Shown here piece after piece: positions 37,715 through 46,507 of a stretch of 64,000 nt of DNA (its first letter is position 1; each line of letters opens with the position of its first letter). This DNA is from an uncultured Flavobacterium sp. (GTDB taxonomy: Bacteria > Bacteroidota > Bacteroidia > Flavobacteriales > Flavobacteriaceae). The position numbers were made by a program, and so were the translations under genes. The notes beneath the pieces were generated by a model, which searched no databases, was not told the origin of the DNA, and saw only the letters and a program-made list of their open reading frames with translations. The stretch is taken from positions 78,449 to 142,448 of the forward strand of contig NZ_CAMLDD010000012.1 in assembly GCF_946478785.1 (NCBI RefSeq), written 5' to 3'.

Positions 37715-38257
37715 ATGAAAACATTCAAATTAATACCCGTTTTTCTGCTTTTGATACTTGCCTCCTGCAGCACGGTCAGCGTTTATTCTGATTACGATAA
37801 AAACGTAGATTTTACACCTTACAAAACATACGCATTCTTTAAACCGGGAATTGATAAGGTTGAGATTTCTGATCTGGATAAAAGACGTATTCTTCATGCC
37901 ATAGATACTGAAATGCAGGCCAAAGGTTTTACTAAAAGCGAAAAACCTGATCTGTTGGTTAATATTTTTACCAAATCGAGAGAGCAGGTTGATGTAAACC
38001 AATTTAATGCCGGCTGGGGTTATGGCTGGGGCTGGGGCTGGAATCCGTGGATGATGTATGGCGGCAACCGAACTACTGTTTCCACCTCTACCGAAGGAAC
38101 GTTATACATTGATTTAATCGATGCAAAGAAAAAAGAAATGATTTGGCAGGGTGAAGGAATTGGAACACTGACCCGAAACATCGATAAAAAAGAGGAACGA
38201 ATTCAGGAAATTGTAAGCAAAGTTTTGGCTCAATATCCGCCTCAGGCAAAAAAATAA
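37715..38257 (+). CDS. DUF4136 lipoprotein
   Basis: A 180-residue lipoprotein (lipobox LASCS). The start is the ATG at 37715; the frame opens at 37691 with a TTG that adds 8 residues before the signal. DUF4136 signatures: YDKNVDFTPYKTYAFF and the late block TLYIDLIDAKKKEMIWQG. A Gly/Trp-rich stretch (GWGYGWGWGWNPW) sits mid-protein. Envelope protein of unknown role. Confidence 0.88.
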   Translation: MKTFKLIPVFLLLILASCSTVSVYSDYDKNVDFTPYKTYAFFKPGIDKVEISDLDKRRILHAIDTEMQAKGFTKSEKPDLLVNIFTKSREQVDVNQFNAGWGYGWGWGWNPWMMYGGNRTTVSTSTEGTLYIDLIDAKKKEMIWQGEGIGTLTRNIDKKEERIQEIVSKVLAQYPPQAKK

Positions 38258-38380
38258 TTGATACATTGGTTTCAAACAACAAAAATGACAAACTTAAATA
38301 ATAGTAGCATCGCGATTAGTATTATTGCAATTCAGCAGTAATGGCGAGGTGTTATATAAATTAAGTACAATAATTTATGA

Positions 38381-38406
38381 AGCCTCCCGATTTGGGAGGT
38401 TTTTTT
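38381..38406 (+). terminator. Rho-independent terminator
   Basis: CCTCCC (38383-38388) pairs with GGGAGG (38394-38399), loop GATTT, then a run of seven T. It closes the hutU-DUF4136 region. Confidence 0.8.
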
Positions 38407-38461
38407 ATATAATTAAATTGTCCGGAATTCAGAAATTAAGCTATCAGGTCTCAATTTAAAC

Positions 38462-38556
38462 AACCACAAATTTCGCAAATTCACACAAATTAAAATTGCA
38501 TTCCGGGATGCATTTTAGGGAAAAGTAATTTGCAAAAATTTGTATAATTTGTGGTT
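38462..38556. repeat. Palindromic intergenic repeat
   Basis: AACCACAAATT (38462-38472) is exactly complementary to AATTTGTGGTT (38546-38556); inside, AAAATTGCAT pairs with ATGCATTTT with one bulge around TCCGGG. Together they can form one long hairpin directly upstream of ilvA. Confidence 0.65.
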
Positions 38557-38604
38557 AAACTAAAAAAGCCTTGAATTCCTGGCAAAAGAAAAAAAACAAA
38601 ACTA

Positions 38605-39849
38605 ATGAATCTATTTAATGAAGTACTTGCTGCCAAAAAACAACTCGAAACTGTAGTTGCGGCTACTCCTCTTACACAAAATTTAAATCTTTCAGACGAA
38701 TTCAACTCGACTATTTTATTAAAAAGAGAAGATTTACAAATTGTACGATCGTATAAAATCAGAGGAGCTTATAACAAGATTTCTTCGTTGACTGAAACTG
38801 AAAAAGCTGTCGGGATTGTTTGTGCAAGCGCCGGAAATCATGCTCAGGGCGTAGCTTATTCCTGTAATCTTCTTGGGATACAAGGCAAAATTTATATGCC
38901 AAAAACCACTCCAAAACAAAAGATAAAGCAAGTTCAGCTATTCGGAAAATCATTTGTTGAAATTGTTCTTACCGGAGATACTTTTGATGATGCTTATGCT
39001 TCAGCGACTGCAGATGCAATTAAAAACCATAAAATATTTATTCATCCTTTTGATGATGAAAAAGTTATTGCAGGTCAGGGAACTGTTGGATTAGAAATTC
39101 TTGAAAGCTACAAAGAACCTATTGATTATGTTTTTGTTCCGATTGGCGGCGGCGGACTGGCTTCTGGTTTATCTGAAGTTTTTAAACATTTGAGCCCGAA
39201 TACAAAAATCATTGGCGTTGAGCCAAAAGGCGCGCCTTCGATGAAAACGTCTATTGAAGAAAATAAAAATACCGTCTTAAAAACGATTGACAAATTTGTT
39301 GATGGTGCTGCTGTAAAACAGGTTGGAGATATGACTTTTGATATCTGCCGAAACAATTTGGACGATATTATTTTAGTTCCCGAAGGAAAAGTCTGCACGA
39401 CCATTTTACGGTTGTACAATGAAGAAGCAATGGTTGTAGAGCCTGCCGGAGCATTGACAATTGCTGCATTGGATTTTTACAAGCATAAAATTAAGGGAAA
39501 AACCGTTGTTTGCGTAGTAAGCGGAAGCAATAACGATATTGAAAGAACTGCCGAAATAAAAGAACGTTCTTTACTTTATGAAGGTTTGATGCATTATTTT
39601 ATGATTCAGTTTCCACAGCGTCCAGGTGCTTTGAAAGAGTTTGTAAACAACATTTTAGGTCCTGATGATGATATTACTTATTTTCAGTTTGCCAAGAAAA
39701 CGAGTCGTGAAATGGGTTCAGTTGTGGTTGGATTAGAACTGAAAAACAAAAAAGACATCATGAATATAAAGGTGAACATGACCAAAAACGGCTTTGAATT
39801 TCAATATCTGAATGATAATCCCGATTTGTTTACGCAGTTAATTGGGTAA
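38605..39849 (+). CDS. ilvA: Threonine ammonia-lyase (threonine dehydratase)
   Basis: PLP enzyme turning threonine into 2-oxobutanoate, first step of isoleucine synthesis. The PLP lysine is in RSYKIRGAYNKI near residue 52; ASAGNHAQGVA and the glycine loop PIGGGGLASGL follow. The C-terminal ~80 residues form one ACT-like regulatory domain (FPQRPGALKEFVNN). Length 414 fits the short single-ACT form. No other ilv genes are adjacent. Confidence 0.94.
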   Translation: MNLFNEVLAAKKQLETVVAATPLTQNLNLSDEFNSTILLKREDLQIVRSYKIRGAYNKISSLTETEKAVGIVCASAGNHAQGVAYSCNLLGIQGKIYMPKTTPKQKIKQVQLFGKSFVEIVLTGDTFDDAYASATADAIKNHKIFIHPFDDEKVIAGQGTVGLEILESYKEPIDYVFVPIGGGGLASGLSEVFKHLSPNTKIIGVEPKGAPSMKTSIEENKNTVLKTIDKFVDGAAVKQVGDMTFDICRNNLDDIILVPEGKVCTTILRLYNEEAMVVEPAGALTIAALDFYKHKIKGKTVVCVVSGSNNDIERTAEIKERSLLYEGLMHYFMIQFPQRPGALKEFVNNILGPDDDITYFQFAKKTSREMGSVVVGLELKNKKDIMNIKVNMTKNGFEFQYLNDNPDLFTQLIG

Positions 39850-39882
39850 ACTTTGAAGGAATTTTGCGAGTCTCTGTCTGTT

Positions 39883-39928
39883 CTTTGTGTAACTTTGCGG
39901 AATAGCTGTTCCACGAAGATTCACAAAG
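39883..39928. repeat. Imperfect hairpin repeat between ilvA and the globin gene
   Basis: CTTTGTG (39883-39889) pairs with CACAAAG (39922-39928) and an inner CTTTGCGGAA pairs imperfectly with TTCCACGAAG around TAGCTG. It has the look of an interspersed palindromic element. Confidence 0.5.
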
Positions 39929-39978
39929 GTTTTCGCTAAGATTCGCTAAAAAAATTTCTTTTATTTTACGTTAAAATC

Positions 39979-40362
39979 ATGGCAATTCAAGATATTTCAA
40001 ACATAGACGACATCAAGCTTTTGGTAAATACTTTTTATGAAAAAGTACAGAACGATGATTTGATCGGACCTATTTTTAATGAAAAAATGATTGGAAGATG
40101 GCCTGAACATTTGGAAAAAATGTATCGTTTCTGGCAGACTTTACTTTTAGAAGAGCATACCTATTCCGGAAGTCCTTTTCCCCCACACAAACACTTACCA
40201 GTAGACCAATCTCATTTTGATCGCTGGATGGAAATTTTCACCAAGACCGTTGACTCTTTATTTGTTGGAAAATTAGCCGAAGAAGCCAAAATTAGGGCAG
40301 CAAACATGGCGTATATGTTCAATTACAAAATTGAATATTTCAGAAATCCGGGAAATCAATAA
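39979..40362 (+). CDS. Group III truncated haemoglobin
   Basis: A 127-residue haem protein of the 2/2 globin fold. Features: LVNTFYEKVQNDDLIGPIF at the start, RFWQTLLLEEHTYSG, then PFPPHKHLPV and the proximal-histidine region QSHFDRW, matching group III truncated haemoglobins. Likely involved in oxygen or nitric-oxide handling. Stand-alone gene. Confidence 0.9.
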   Translation: MAIQDISNIDDIKLLVNTFYEKVQNDDLIGPIFNEKMIGRWPEHLEKMYRFWQTLLLEEHTYSGSPFPPHKHLPVDQSHFDRWMEIFTKTVDSLFVGKLAEEAKIRAANMAYMFNYKIEYFRNPGNQ

Positions 40363-40437
40363 AATCTTCAAAGTAAATTGTACTTATAGACAAATTACTT
40401 TTTAATTAAATTTGCTAAAAAATTTACCTTTTTAAAT

Positions 40438-40881
40438 ATGAAAAAAATAATTCTTCTCCTGGCTGTATTTTGTTTGTTCTTTTCTGTGGATGGAAAAGCT
40501 CAAACCACCAAAAACACTTTATACAAAGGAACTATTGACGGAAAAATAGCAGTAACATTTTACATAAAAGAAGAAGAAAACCCTTGCATAGGCGGTTTAA
40601 TGTACACGTCAATGTATAAATATGATAAAACCGGAAATTGGATACAATTATACATTACCCAAAATCAAAAAAATGAAAACCAATTTATATTAGTAGAACA
40701 AGGATTTTCAGGTACTATGATTATGAAAAAAGAGGGTTTAAGTTTTAATGGATTATGGATAAGTCCTGACACTAAAAAACAATTAAAAGTTGAGCTGAAA
40801 GAAGTTCGTATAACTAAAAAGGAAATTGAGGATTACGAAACTAAAATGGAAAAAGTAAACTATGAAAATAATGATTGTTAG
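40438..40881 (+). CDS. Secreted protein of unknown function
   Basis: A 147-residue protein with signal peptide (MKKIILLLAVFCLFFSVDGKAQ). The remainder reads as a beta-sheet protein, opening with LYKGTIDGKIAVTFYIK, a pattern common in small Bacteroidota secreted proteins that appears to describe a short beta-barrel or sandwich. Two cysteines. No named family recognised. Confidence 0.7.
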   Translation: MKKIILLLAVFCLFFSVDGKAQTTKNTLYKGTIDGKIAVTFYIKEEENPCIGGLMYTSMYKYDKTGNWIQLYITQNQKNENQFILVEQGFSGTMIMKKEGLSFNGLWISPDTKKQLKVELKEVRITKKEIEDYETKMEKVNYENNDC

Positions 40882-40899
40882 TCATTATTTTCAATAGGT

Positions 40900-41313
40900 T
40901 TATCGCAATTTCCTGTCTGATTCATTTATCTCAACATCATTGATACTTGCAAATCTTTTTTGCATAAGTCCATTGCCATCAAATTCCCAATTTTCATTTC
41001 CATACGCCCTAAACCAAGTTCCTTCTGCGTTTTGATATTCGTATTCAAATCTTACAGCAATCCGATTTTCGGTATGTGCCCAATATTCTTTTTTCAGCTT
41101 ATAATGCAATTCTTTTTTCCATTTCTGAGATAAAAAAGAAACAATAGCTTCTCTTCCATTTATAAACTGATCGCGATTTCGCCACTCGCTATCAACTGTG
41201 TAAGCTTTTGAAACTCGTTCAGGATCCTGGCTGTTCCAGGCATCTTCGGCCATTTGAATTTTTTGAATTGCCGTTTCCAAAGTAAAAGGCGGCAATGGTA
41301 ATTTCTGTTCCAT
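40900..41313 (-). CDS. SnoaL/NTF2-like protein (DUF1348)
   Basis: A 137-residue protein with the DUF1348 pattern: [18 protein letters not shown], then [17 protein letters not shown] and the late block [12 protein letters not shown]. The fold is the cone-shaped NTF2 type. Activity unknown. It lies 9 nt after the end of the DKNYY gene on the same strand. Confidence 0.85.
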   Translation of the reverse strand: MEQKLPLPPFTLETAIQKIQMAEDAWNSQDPERVSKAYTVDSEWRNRDQFINGREAIVSFLSQKWKKELHYKLKKEYWAHTENRIAVRFEYEYQNAEGTWFRAYGNENWEFDGNGLMQKRFASINDVEINESDRKLR

Positions 41314-41322
41314 ATTTTAAAA

Positions 41323-42396
41323 TTAGTTTACAATTTTTCCATTTTTAAATTTATTTTTTCCATCCTCCCATACATCATATTCTGAAGTTCTTTTGAATGT
41401 TTTTGGATTTGCTTCTTTAACTACAGCATTCCTATAATAAACATTTTCACCATCTTTACCATAATCAGGAGAAATGATTTCAAAGTTGGATACACTAGCT
41501 CCAACTATTTTTTTGCCATTATAATATAGGTTTTCCTTATCTTTTGAATACCCATAATCTAACGATTCAAAACTTAGAATATCAATTTCAGGACTTTGTA
41601 TTCCTTTGTAAATCAAGACATCATTAACGACTATTGTAAAATAATCGATTTTTTTTGTGCTTTTAATGGTTCCGAAAGTATGAAGTGTAAATTCCTCTTT
41701 TGTAAAAGCAGAAACAATACAATTACCTATTTGAACATAGGTTTCATTAATAACATGAATCTCCCCATCAATCCTTTTATCCTTCTGAATTACTTCGTCA
41801 ACTTCAAGTAAACTTAAGCCTTCACCTCGCTGATGGATAATCGAATAGATATAATTTTTATCAACTGCAATAGCATCGTTTAAAGGTTTGAATGTATCAG
41901 GATCGCCTTTTATTCTTTTATTTTTATAATAAACAGCATCAGCATCCCTGCACCAGCTGTTACGCTTATAATCTGGCAATGACGGGTCTAACAACTGATA
42001 TGTTTTGGGATCTGCATTATTAATGATTTCAAGAAAATTATACTCTTTTCCGTTTGTATTATACACGTGGTTTTTATCTTTAATGATGCCCAAAGCATCG
42101 ATTTCAAAACTTGCGTAATCAACCTTTTGTCTTCTTCCTTTCCAAAAAATATTGTTTTTATCTTTTCCGAAATCCCTGCTTAACGGTTTAAAAGATTCAA
42201 CATCTGCATCAGATTCAAAATAGCCCAATTCGAACCAGTTACCCATTGGAGAATGCACAATTAAATTTTTCCTGTAATGATAAAAATAGGAGTCAGAAAC
42301 CACATCATTAACAGGATCTCCTATTCTGAATAAAAAATATCTTATTCCTAAAAAACACAGAACTAATACTCCTAAAACAATCAAAATAATTTTCAC
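41323..42396 (-). CDS. DKNYY-repeat protein, membrane anchored
   Basis: A 357-residue protein with an N-terminal membrane segment (residues 2-20) and several repeats of the DKNxxY/F type (DKNNIFWKGR, DKNHVYNTNG, DKNYIYSI, DKENLYYNGK, DGENVYYRNA), spaced about 30-50 residues, the DKNYY family pattern. Probably exported or periplasmic. Function unknown. Followed by the DUF1348 gene. Confidence 0.85.
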   Translation of the reverse strand: MKIILIVLGVLVLCFLGIRYFLFRIGDPVNDVVSDSYFYHYRKNLIVHSPMGNWFELGYFESDADVESFKPLSRDFGKDKNNIFWKGRRQKVDYASFEIDALGIIKDKNHVYNTNGKEYNFLEIINNADPKTYQLLDPSLPDYKRNSWCRDADAVYYKNKRIKGDPDTFKPLNDAIAVDKNYIYSIIHQRGEGLSLLEVDEVIQKDKRIDGEIHVINETYVQIGNCIVSAFTKEEFTLHTFGTIKSTKKIDYFTIVVNDVLIYKGIQSPEIDILSFESLDYGYSKDKENLYYNGKKIVGASVSNFEIISPDYGKDGENVYYRNAVVKEANPKTFKRTSEYDVWEDGKNKFKNGKIVN

Positions 42397-42609
42397 ATTT
42401 ATATAGCTAAATAATACTGTTTGTAAAACTAAGTAATTTTTTATTTGAAATTCACTACTAAAATTAAATTACCCTCGTTTGCAATACTGCACCGACATTT
42501 TAACAATTATCTAATAAAACACTCTTGTTTCTGAAAATCAATCTTAAAAATTATATTTTTCATACCTTAAATTCGTAATTTTACATATATAACCTGCAAA
42601 GATTTCGAA

Positions 42610-44367
42610 ATGAATTCAAATATTGAAACCAATCCATTATTAGAAAAATTGCCTAAACATTTAAAACAATTCATCAAACCTCAGGATTATAGCGATTATA
42701 CGCCGATTAATCAGGCAGTCTGGCGGTATGTGATGCGCAAAAATGTAAATTATTTATCGAAAGTGGCGCATCATTCGTATTTGGATGGATTGAAAAAAAC
42801 CGGAATCGAAGTTGATTCTATACCGAGTATGTACGGCATGAACCGTATCCTGACTGAAATTGGCTGGGCTGCTGTTGCCGTCGACGGATTTATTCCGCCA
42901 AATGCTTTTATGGAATTTCAGGCTTATAATGTTTTGGTTATTGCATCAGATATTCGTCAACTGGAACATATTGAATATACACCTGCACCGGATATTATCC
43001 ACGAAGGTGCCGGACACGCTCCTATTATTGCCAATCCTGAATATGCTGAATATTTACGTCGTTTTGGTGAGATTGGCTGTAAAGCCATTTCATCACACAA
43101 AGATTACCAGATGTATGAAGCAATTCGACTGCTTTCGATTTTGAAAGAGGCCGAAGATACGCCACAGGAAAAAATTGACGAAGCCGAAAAAGCTGTTGCC
43201 GATTTGCAAAACAATATGGGCGAATTATCAGAAATGGCTCAGATTCGTAATCTGCATTGGTGGACAGTAGAGTATGGTTTAATTGGAACTGTTGAAAATC
43301 CAAAAATATATGGTGCCGGACTGCTTTCATCCATCGGAGAAAGTGCATGGTGCATGACGGATAATGTGAAGAAAATCCCTTATGATATTTCGGCAGCAAA
43401 TCAAAATTTTGACATTACCCAGTTACAACCTCAGCTTTATGTAACACCAAATTTTTCTTATTTAAGTTTGATTTTAGAAGAGTTTGCTAATAAAATGGCC
43501 TTACGTACAGGAGGGCTATCGGGAATTAAGAAATTAATTGATTCAAATACTTTAGGAACAATTGAATTGAGTACTGGTCTACAGATTTCTGGCGTTTTTA
43601 CTAATGTTTTGGAAGAAGAAGGAAAACCGGTTTACATTCAAACCACAGGAAAAACAGCTTTATCCTACCGGGAAAAAGAATTGGTTGGACACGGAACTTT
43701 AACTCATCGGGAGGGTTTTGGAAGTCCGATTGGAAAACTGAAAGGATTCAATCTAGCGATTGAAGACATGAGCCCGAAAGATTTACAAGCCTACAGCATT
43801 GTTGAAAACGAAACTGTAAGACTTGAATTTGAAGGTAATATTATTGTGGAAGGAGAAATCATTACAGGTTCCAGAAATTTACACGGCGAAATTATCCTGA
43901 TTAGTTTCAGAAATTGCACTGTAACACATGGCGAAACAATTTTATTTCAGCCTGAATGGGGAAATTATGATATGGCAATTGGTAAAAAAGTAGTTTCTGC
44001 TTTTTCCGGTCCAGCCGATGTGAATAGTTTTGACCTGATTAATAACCTTCCCAAAACGACAACAATCAAAGCAAAACATACAGACGAACGTGATGATTTG
44101 GAAATTTTATACCAAACCGTTCGGATGATTAGGGAAAGTAAAGATTCAAAATCTGAACTAAAAGCTATTTTTGAAAAACTAAAAAAAGAGCATCCTGTGG
44201 ATTGGCTTCTTTCTGTTGAAATTGCCGAGCTTTTGAAAGATTCAGAACAAAAACCACTTTTACAGGAAGTATTAATTTATTTGGATCAGCTGAAAGAGAA
44301 GCGTCCTGAAGTGGCGCATTTAATTGCTGGTGGATTGGATTTGATTTTTGAGAAAGAAGCTGTTTAA
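42610..44367 (+). CDS. Aromatic amino acid hydroxylase (phenylalanine 4-monooxygenase-like)
   Basis: Iron- and pterin-dependent hydroxylase. The iron-binding block is PDIIHEGAGHAPI near residue 130 with two histidines; the third ligand Glu follows in the family near residue 175. Length 585 is far above the ~300 of PhhA-type enzymes: the C-terminal ~250 residues are an extension of unknown function, a form seen in Bacteroidota. It may supply tyrosine or degrade phenylalanine. No pterin dehydratase gene is adjacent. Confidence 0.88.
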   Translation: MNSNIETNPLLEKLPKHLKQFIKPQDYSDYTPINQAVWRYVMRKNVNYLSKVAHHSYLDGLKKTGIEVDSIPSMYGMNRILTEIGWAAVAVDGFIPPNAFMEFQAYNVLVIASDIRQLEHIEYTPAPDIIHEGAGHAPIIANPEYAEYLRRFGEIGCKAISSHKDYQMYEAIRLLSILKEAEDTPQEKIDEAEKAVADLQNNMGELSEMAQIRNLHWWTVEYGLIGTVENPKIYGAGLLSSIGESAWCMTDNVKKIPYDISAANQNFDITQLQPQLYVTPNFSYLSLILEEFANKMALRTGGLSGIKKLIDSNTLGTIELSTGLQISGVFTNVLEEEGKPVYIQTTGKTALSYREKELVGHGTLTHREGFGSPIGKLKGFNLAIEDMSPKDLQAYSIVENETVRLEFEGNIIVEGEIITGSRNLHGEIILISFRNCTVTHGETILFQPEWGNYDMAIGKKVVSAFSGPADVNSFDLINNLPKTTTIKAKHTDERDDLEILYQTVRMIRESKDSKSELKAIFEKLKKEHPVDWLLSVEIAELLKDSEQKPLLQEVLIYLDQLKEKRPEVAHLIAGGLDLIFEKEAV

Positions 44368-44424
44368 ATTATTTCAAGGAGATTTTTATTTTCCCTTAAA
44401 AAATAAAAGTAAGTCGCAAACTTT

Positions 44425-44455
44425 GTCACTTCGACGAAGGAGAAGTCACATAAAG
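44425..44455. repeat. TTCGACGAAGGAGAA repeat, degraded copy
   Basis: Reads TCACTTCGACGAAGGAGAAG followed by TCACATAAAG, nearly identical to the left arm of the element at 44591. Only the last bases of a right arm (ATCGAAATGA near 44478) remain. Confidence 0.7.
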
Positions 44456-44590
44456 TATGAACGTTTGTTGCTCAATAAATCGAAATGAAAAAATTGTCGA
44501 GATAAATTGAGTTATTCGAAATGATAATTTAAAACCTTCTTGAGACTTAAACATAAGCTTTAAATAATTGTATCATTCTTAGTTTTTTTA

Positions 44591-44671
44591 TCACTTCGAC
44601 GAAGGAGAAATCACATAAAGGATTTACAGTTCGTTGCTCTCTGGATGTGATTTCTCCTTCGTCGAAATGAC
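44591..44671. repeat. TTCGACGAAGGAGAA long hairpin element
   Basis: Left arm TCACTTCGACGAAGGAGAAA plus TCACAT; right arm (44645-44670) is its near-perfect reverse complement, giving a stem of about 25 bp. The two copies fill the 340-bp space between the convergent hydroxylase and DUF4230 genes, where no other gene is seen. Confidence 0.8.
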
Positions 44672-44707
44672 AAGATTGTAGAAAAAACTTTGACCTTTGT
44701 TCATTTA

Positions 44708-45325
44708 TTACAACTTTAAATCCTCATTAAACTCTTTCTCAGATTCAATCGTTTTTCCATTGTATTGCAGTTTCCAGCCCATTGAATTTGTCAGGATTAA
44801 AATCTTGGACAATTCACTAATCAACCTGTTTTGAGCATTTGTTTTTAAGGAAGATTTGTCAATTTTCTTTGCCAGATTAGCTTTCACAGATTTGTTGATT
44901 TTATTGTAATCATCACCCGTAAACGGGTTCAATTTGCTTTGCTCAACATCATAAAACTTGATATCAGGATTGATTGTAATTTCTTCTTTTGGAATATTTA
45001 AGATCGTAATGGTTTTATTTTTTTCGTCAATATCATATTTCATCTTATGCAAATCGTAGGCAACAGTAACATTTGCATTTACAACAATAAGGGCTTTCTT
45101 TTCGAAAGAAATCATATTCATTAAATACTTCTGCTGATTTTTATACGTGATAACTTCGGAAAAATGTCCCTCAGTAACGACTAACTTACCGACATTCAAA
45201 ATTTGCTGCTGAATCAGGTTCGTATTATATTCAATAGAATCGTCTTCTTTTTTGAAGTCACAATATTTAAAAGCAAATATTATTGCGATTACAATTCCGG
45301 TACCAACTAAAATTCTTTTAAGCAT
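44708..45325 (-). CDS. DUF4230 protein
   Basis: A 205-residue protein with an N-terminal membrane anchor (residues 4-21) and the DUF4230 pattern: LVVTEGHFSEV, then the beta-rich block ALIVVNANVTVAYDLHKM and later LKTNAQNRLISEL. Likely tethered at the inner membrane facing outwards. Function unknown. Confidence 0.82.
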   Translation of the reverse strand: MLKRILVGTGIVIAIIFAFKYCDFKKEDDSIEYNTNLIQQQILNVGKLVVTEGHFSEVITYKNQQKYLMNMISFEKKALIVVNANVTVAYDLHKMKYDIDEKNKTITILNIPKEEITINPDIKFYDVEQSKLNPFTGDDYNKINKSVKANLAKKIDKSSLKTNAQNRLISELSKILILTNSMGWKLQYNGKTIESEKEFNEDLKL

Positions 45326-45494
45326 AATTTTGATTTAATAATTGTAAATGATGTAGCTAATTTAAGGCTTTTTTGAGAAGGATTCTTAGTTATTTCAAAA
45401 ACCTCTTTTATAAAATAAACGATAAAACTCGTCCAACATTGAAATTATGTAAGATTATCAGCCATTTACATAAGCAGCAGGCAGATCTTCTGTG

Positions 45495-45502
45495 TAATTT
45501 TG
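45495..45502 (+). promoter_or_regulatory. Candidate -7 promoter box TAATTTTG
   Basis: TAnnTTTG match 36 nt upstream of the SpoIIAA-like gene. No TTG element at the expected distance. Confidence 0.4.
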
Positions 45503-45538
45503 TGAAAAATGAATTTAACCTGCAAAATATAAAATATC

Positions 45539-45913
45539 ATGATCGAAAAAATTAAAGAATTACCACCAAATATGATTGGTTTTAAAACAGCCGGACATAT
45601 TATTAAAGGCGATGTTGATTTTGTTACTTCAGAGGTAAGGCTTTTAATTGAGGATGCTCCGAAACTTAATTATTTGCTCTTTTTTGACAATTCACCAACT
45701 GACTTTACGTTAGGTGCCTGGCTACATGAAGCTTTACTGAGTATTAAAAACATTACAAAATGGACACGTGCTGCGATTGTAACAGATTGTCAGAGAATGA
45801 TCAATTTTACTAAAGTTTTTAACACCATAATGCCGGGTGAATTTAAAGGTTTTAAAAAAGAAGATTATTTACTGGCAGTAGATTGGACAGCAGAGAAAAT
45901 TGATTTGGATTAA
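45539..45913 (+). CDS. SpoIIAA-like (STAS/SEC14-type) protein
   Basis: A 124-residue single-domain protein with the SpoIIAA-like pattern: GFKTAGHIIKGDVDF at the start, LLFFDNSPTDFTLGAW in the middle and WTRAAIVTD followed by FKGFKKEDYLLAVDW. These proteins have a lipid-binding STAS-like fold and unknown role. The stress-protein gene follows 17 nt downstream, so they are co-transcribed. Confidence 0.82.
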   Translation: MIEKIKELPPNMIGFKTAGHIIKGDVDFVTSEVRLLIEDAPKLNYLLFFDNSPTDFTLGAWLHEALLSIKNITKWTRAAIVTDCQRMINFTKVFNTIMPGEFKGFKKEDYLLAVDWTAEKIDLD

Positions 45914-45930
45914 TATTAAAAATTACGATT

Positions 45931-46431
45931 ATGCAAGAGGATTTAAATAATAAAGAAGCAGTTGAAAAATTAACAACATTAGTAAAAAGCATTAATGTAG
46001 CCATTTTTTGTACAGAACTTACAAAAACGCCTCTTCAATCCAGACCGATGAGTGTTCAGGATGTTGATGATGAGGGAAATTTATGGTTTATTAGTTCGGC
46101 AACGAGCAATAAAAATTTTGAAATTTTAAAAGACAGTCAGGTTCAGCTTTTCTTTTCTAATAAAGCAACTTCAGAATACCTTTCGATATACGGAAACGCA
46201 ACTATATACAAAGACCAACAGAAGATCGATGAATTATGGAGTCCTGTTGCCAAAGCATGGTTTGAGGAAGGCAAAAAAGACCCAAACGTTACAGTTATAA
46301 AAGTAACACCATCCGATGCCTATTACTGGGATACAAAAGATGGAAAAATAATATCATTAATTAAAATGGCCGGTTCAGCAATATTTGGGAATACCGCAGA
46401 TATTGGTGTTGAAGGAAAATTAAAACTATAA
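45931..46431 (+). CDS. Pyridoxamine-5'-phosphate-oxidase-like general stress protein
   Basis: A 166-residue flavin-binding split-barrel protein (general stress protein 26 type): SRPMSVQDVDDEGNLWFISS is the flavin-contact strand pair, and VQLFFSNKATSEYLSIYGNA follows. Expected to be a cytoplasmic stress protein with bound FMN or FAD. Co-transcribed with the SpoIIAA-like gene and closed by a terminator. Confidence 0.87.
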   Translation: MQEDLNNKEAVEKLTTLVKSINVAIFCTELTKTPLQSRPMSVQDVDDEGNLWFISSATSNKNFEILKDSQVQLFFSNKATSEYLSIYGNATIYKDQQKIDELWSPVAKAWFEEGKKDPNVTVIKVTPSDAYYWDTKDGKIISLIKMAGSAIFGNTADIGVEGKLKL

Positions 46432-46447
46432 TAATAAAACTCAAATC

Positions 46448-46492
46448 AAAATGCCCCAAATAAGTTCTTGCTTTTTTGGGGCATTTTTTTTA
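46448..46492. terminator. Bidirectional terminator
   Basis: AAAATGCCCCAAA (46448-46460) pairs perfectly with TTTGGGGCATTTT (46475-46487), followed by more T. Between the convergent stress-protein and LLM oxidoreductase genes. Confidence 0.85.
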
Positions 46493-46507
46493 AATATAGA
46501 ATCCAAT

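Noticed and set aside
45373..45555. 60-codon basic frame with TTG start before the SpoIIAA-like gene
   Set aside because: It overlaps the ATG of the next gene in another frame and covers that gene's promoter box.
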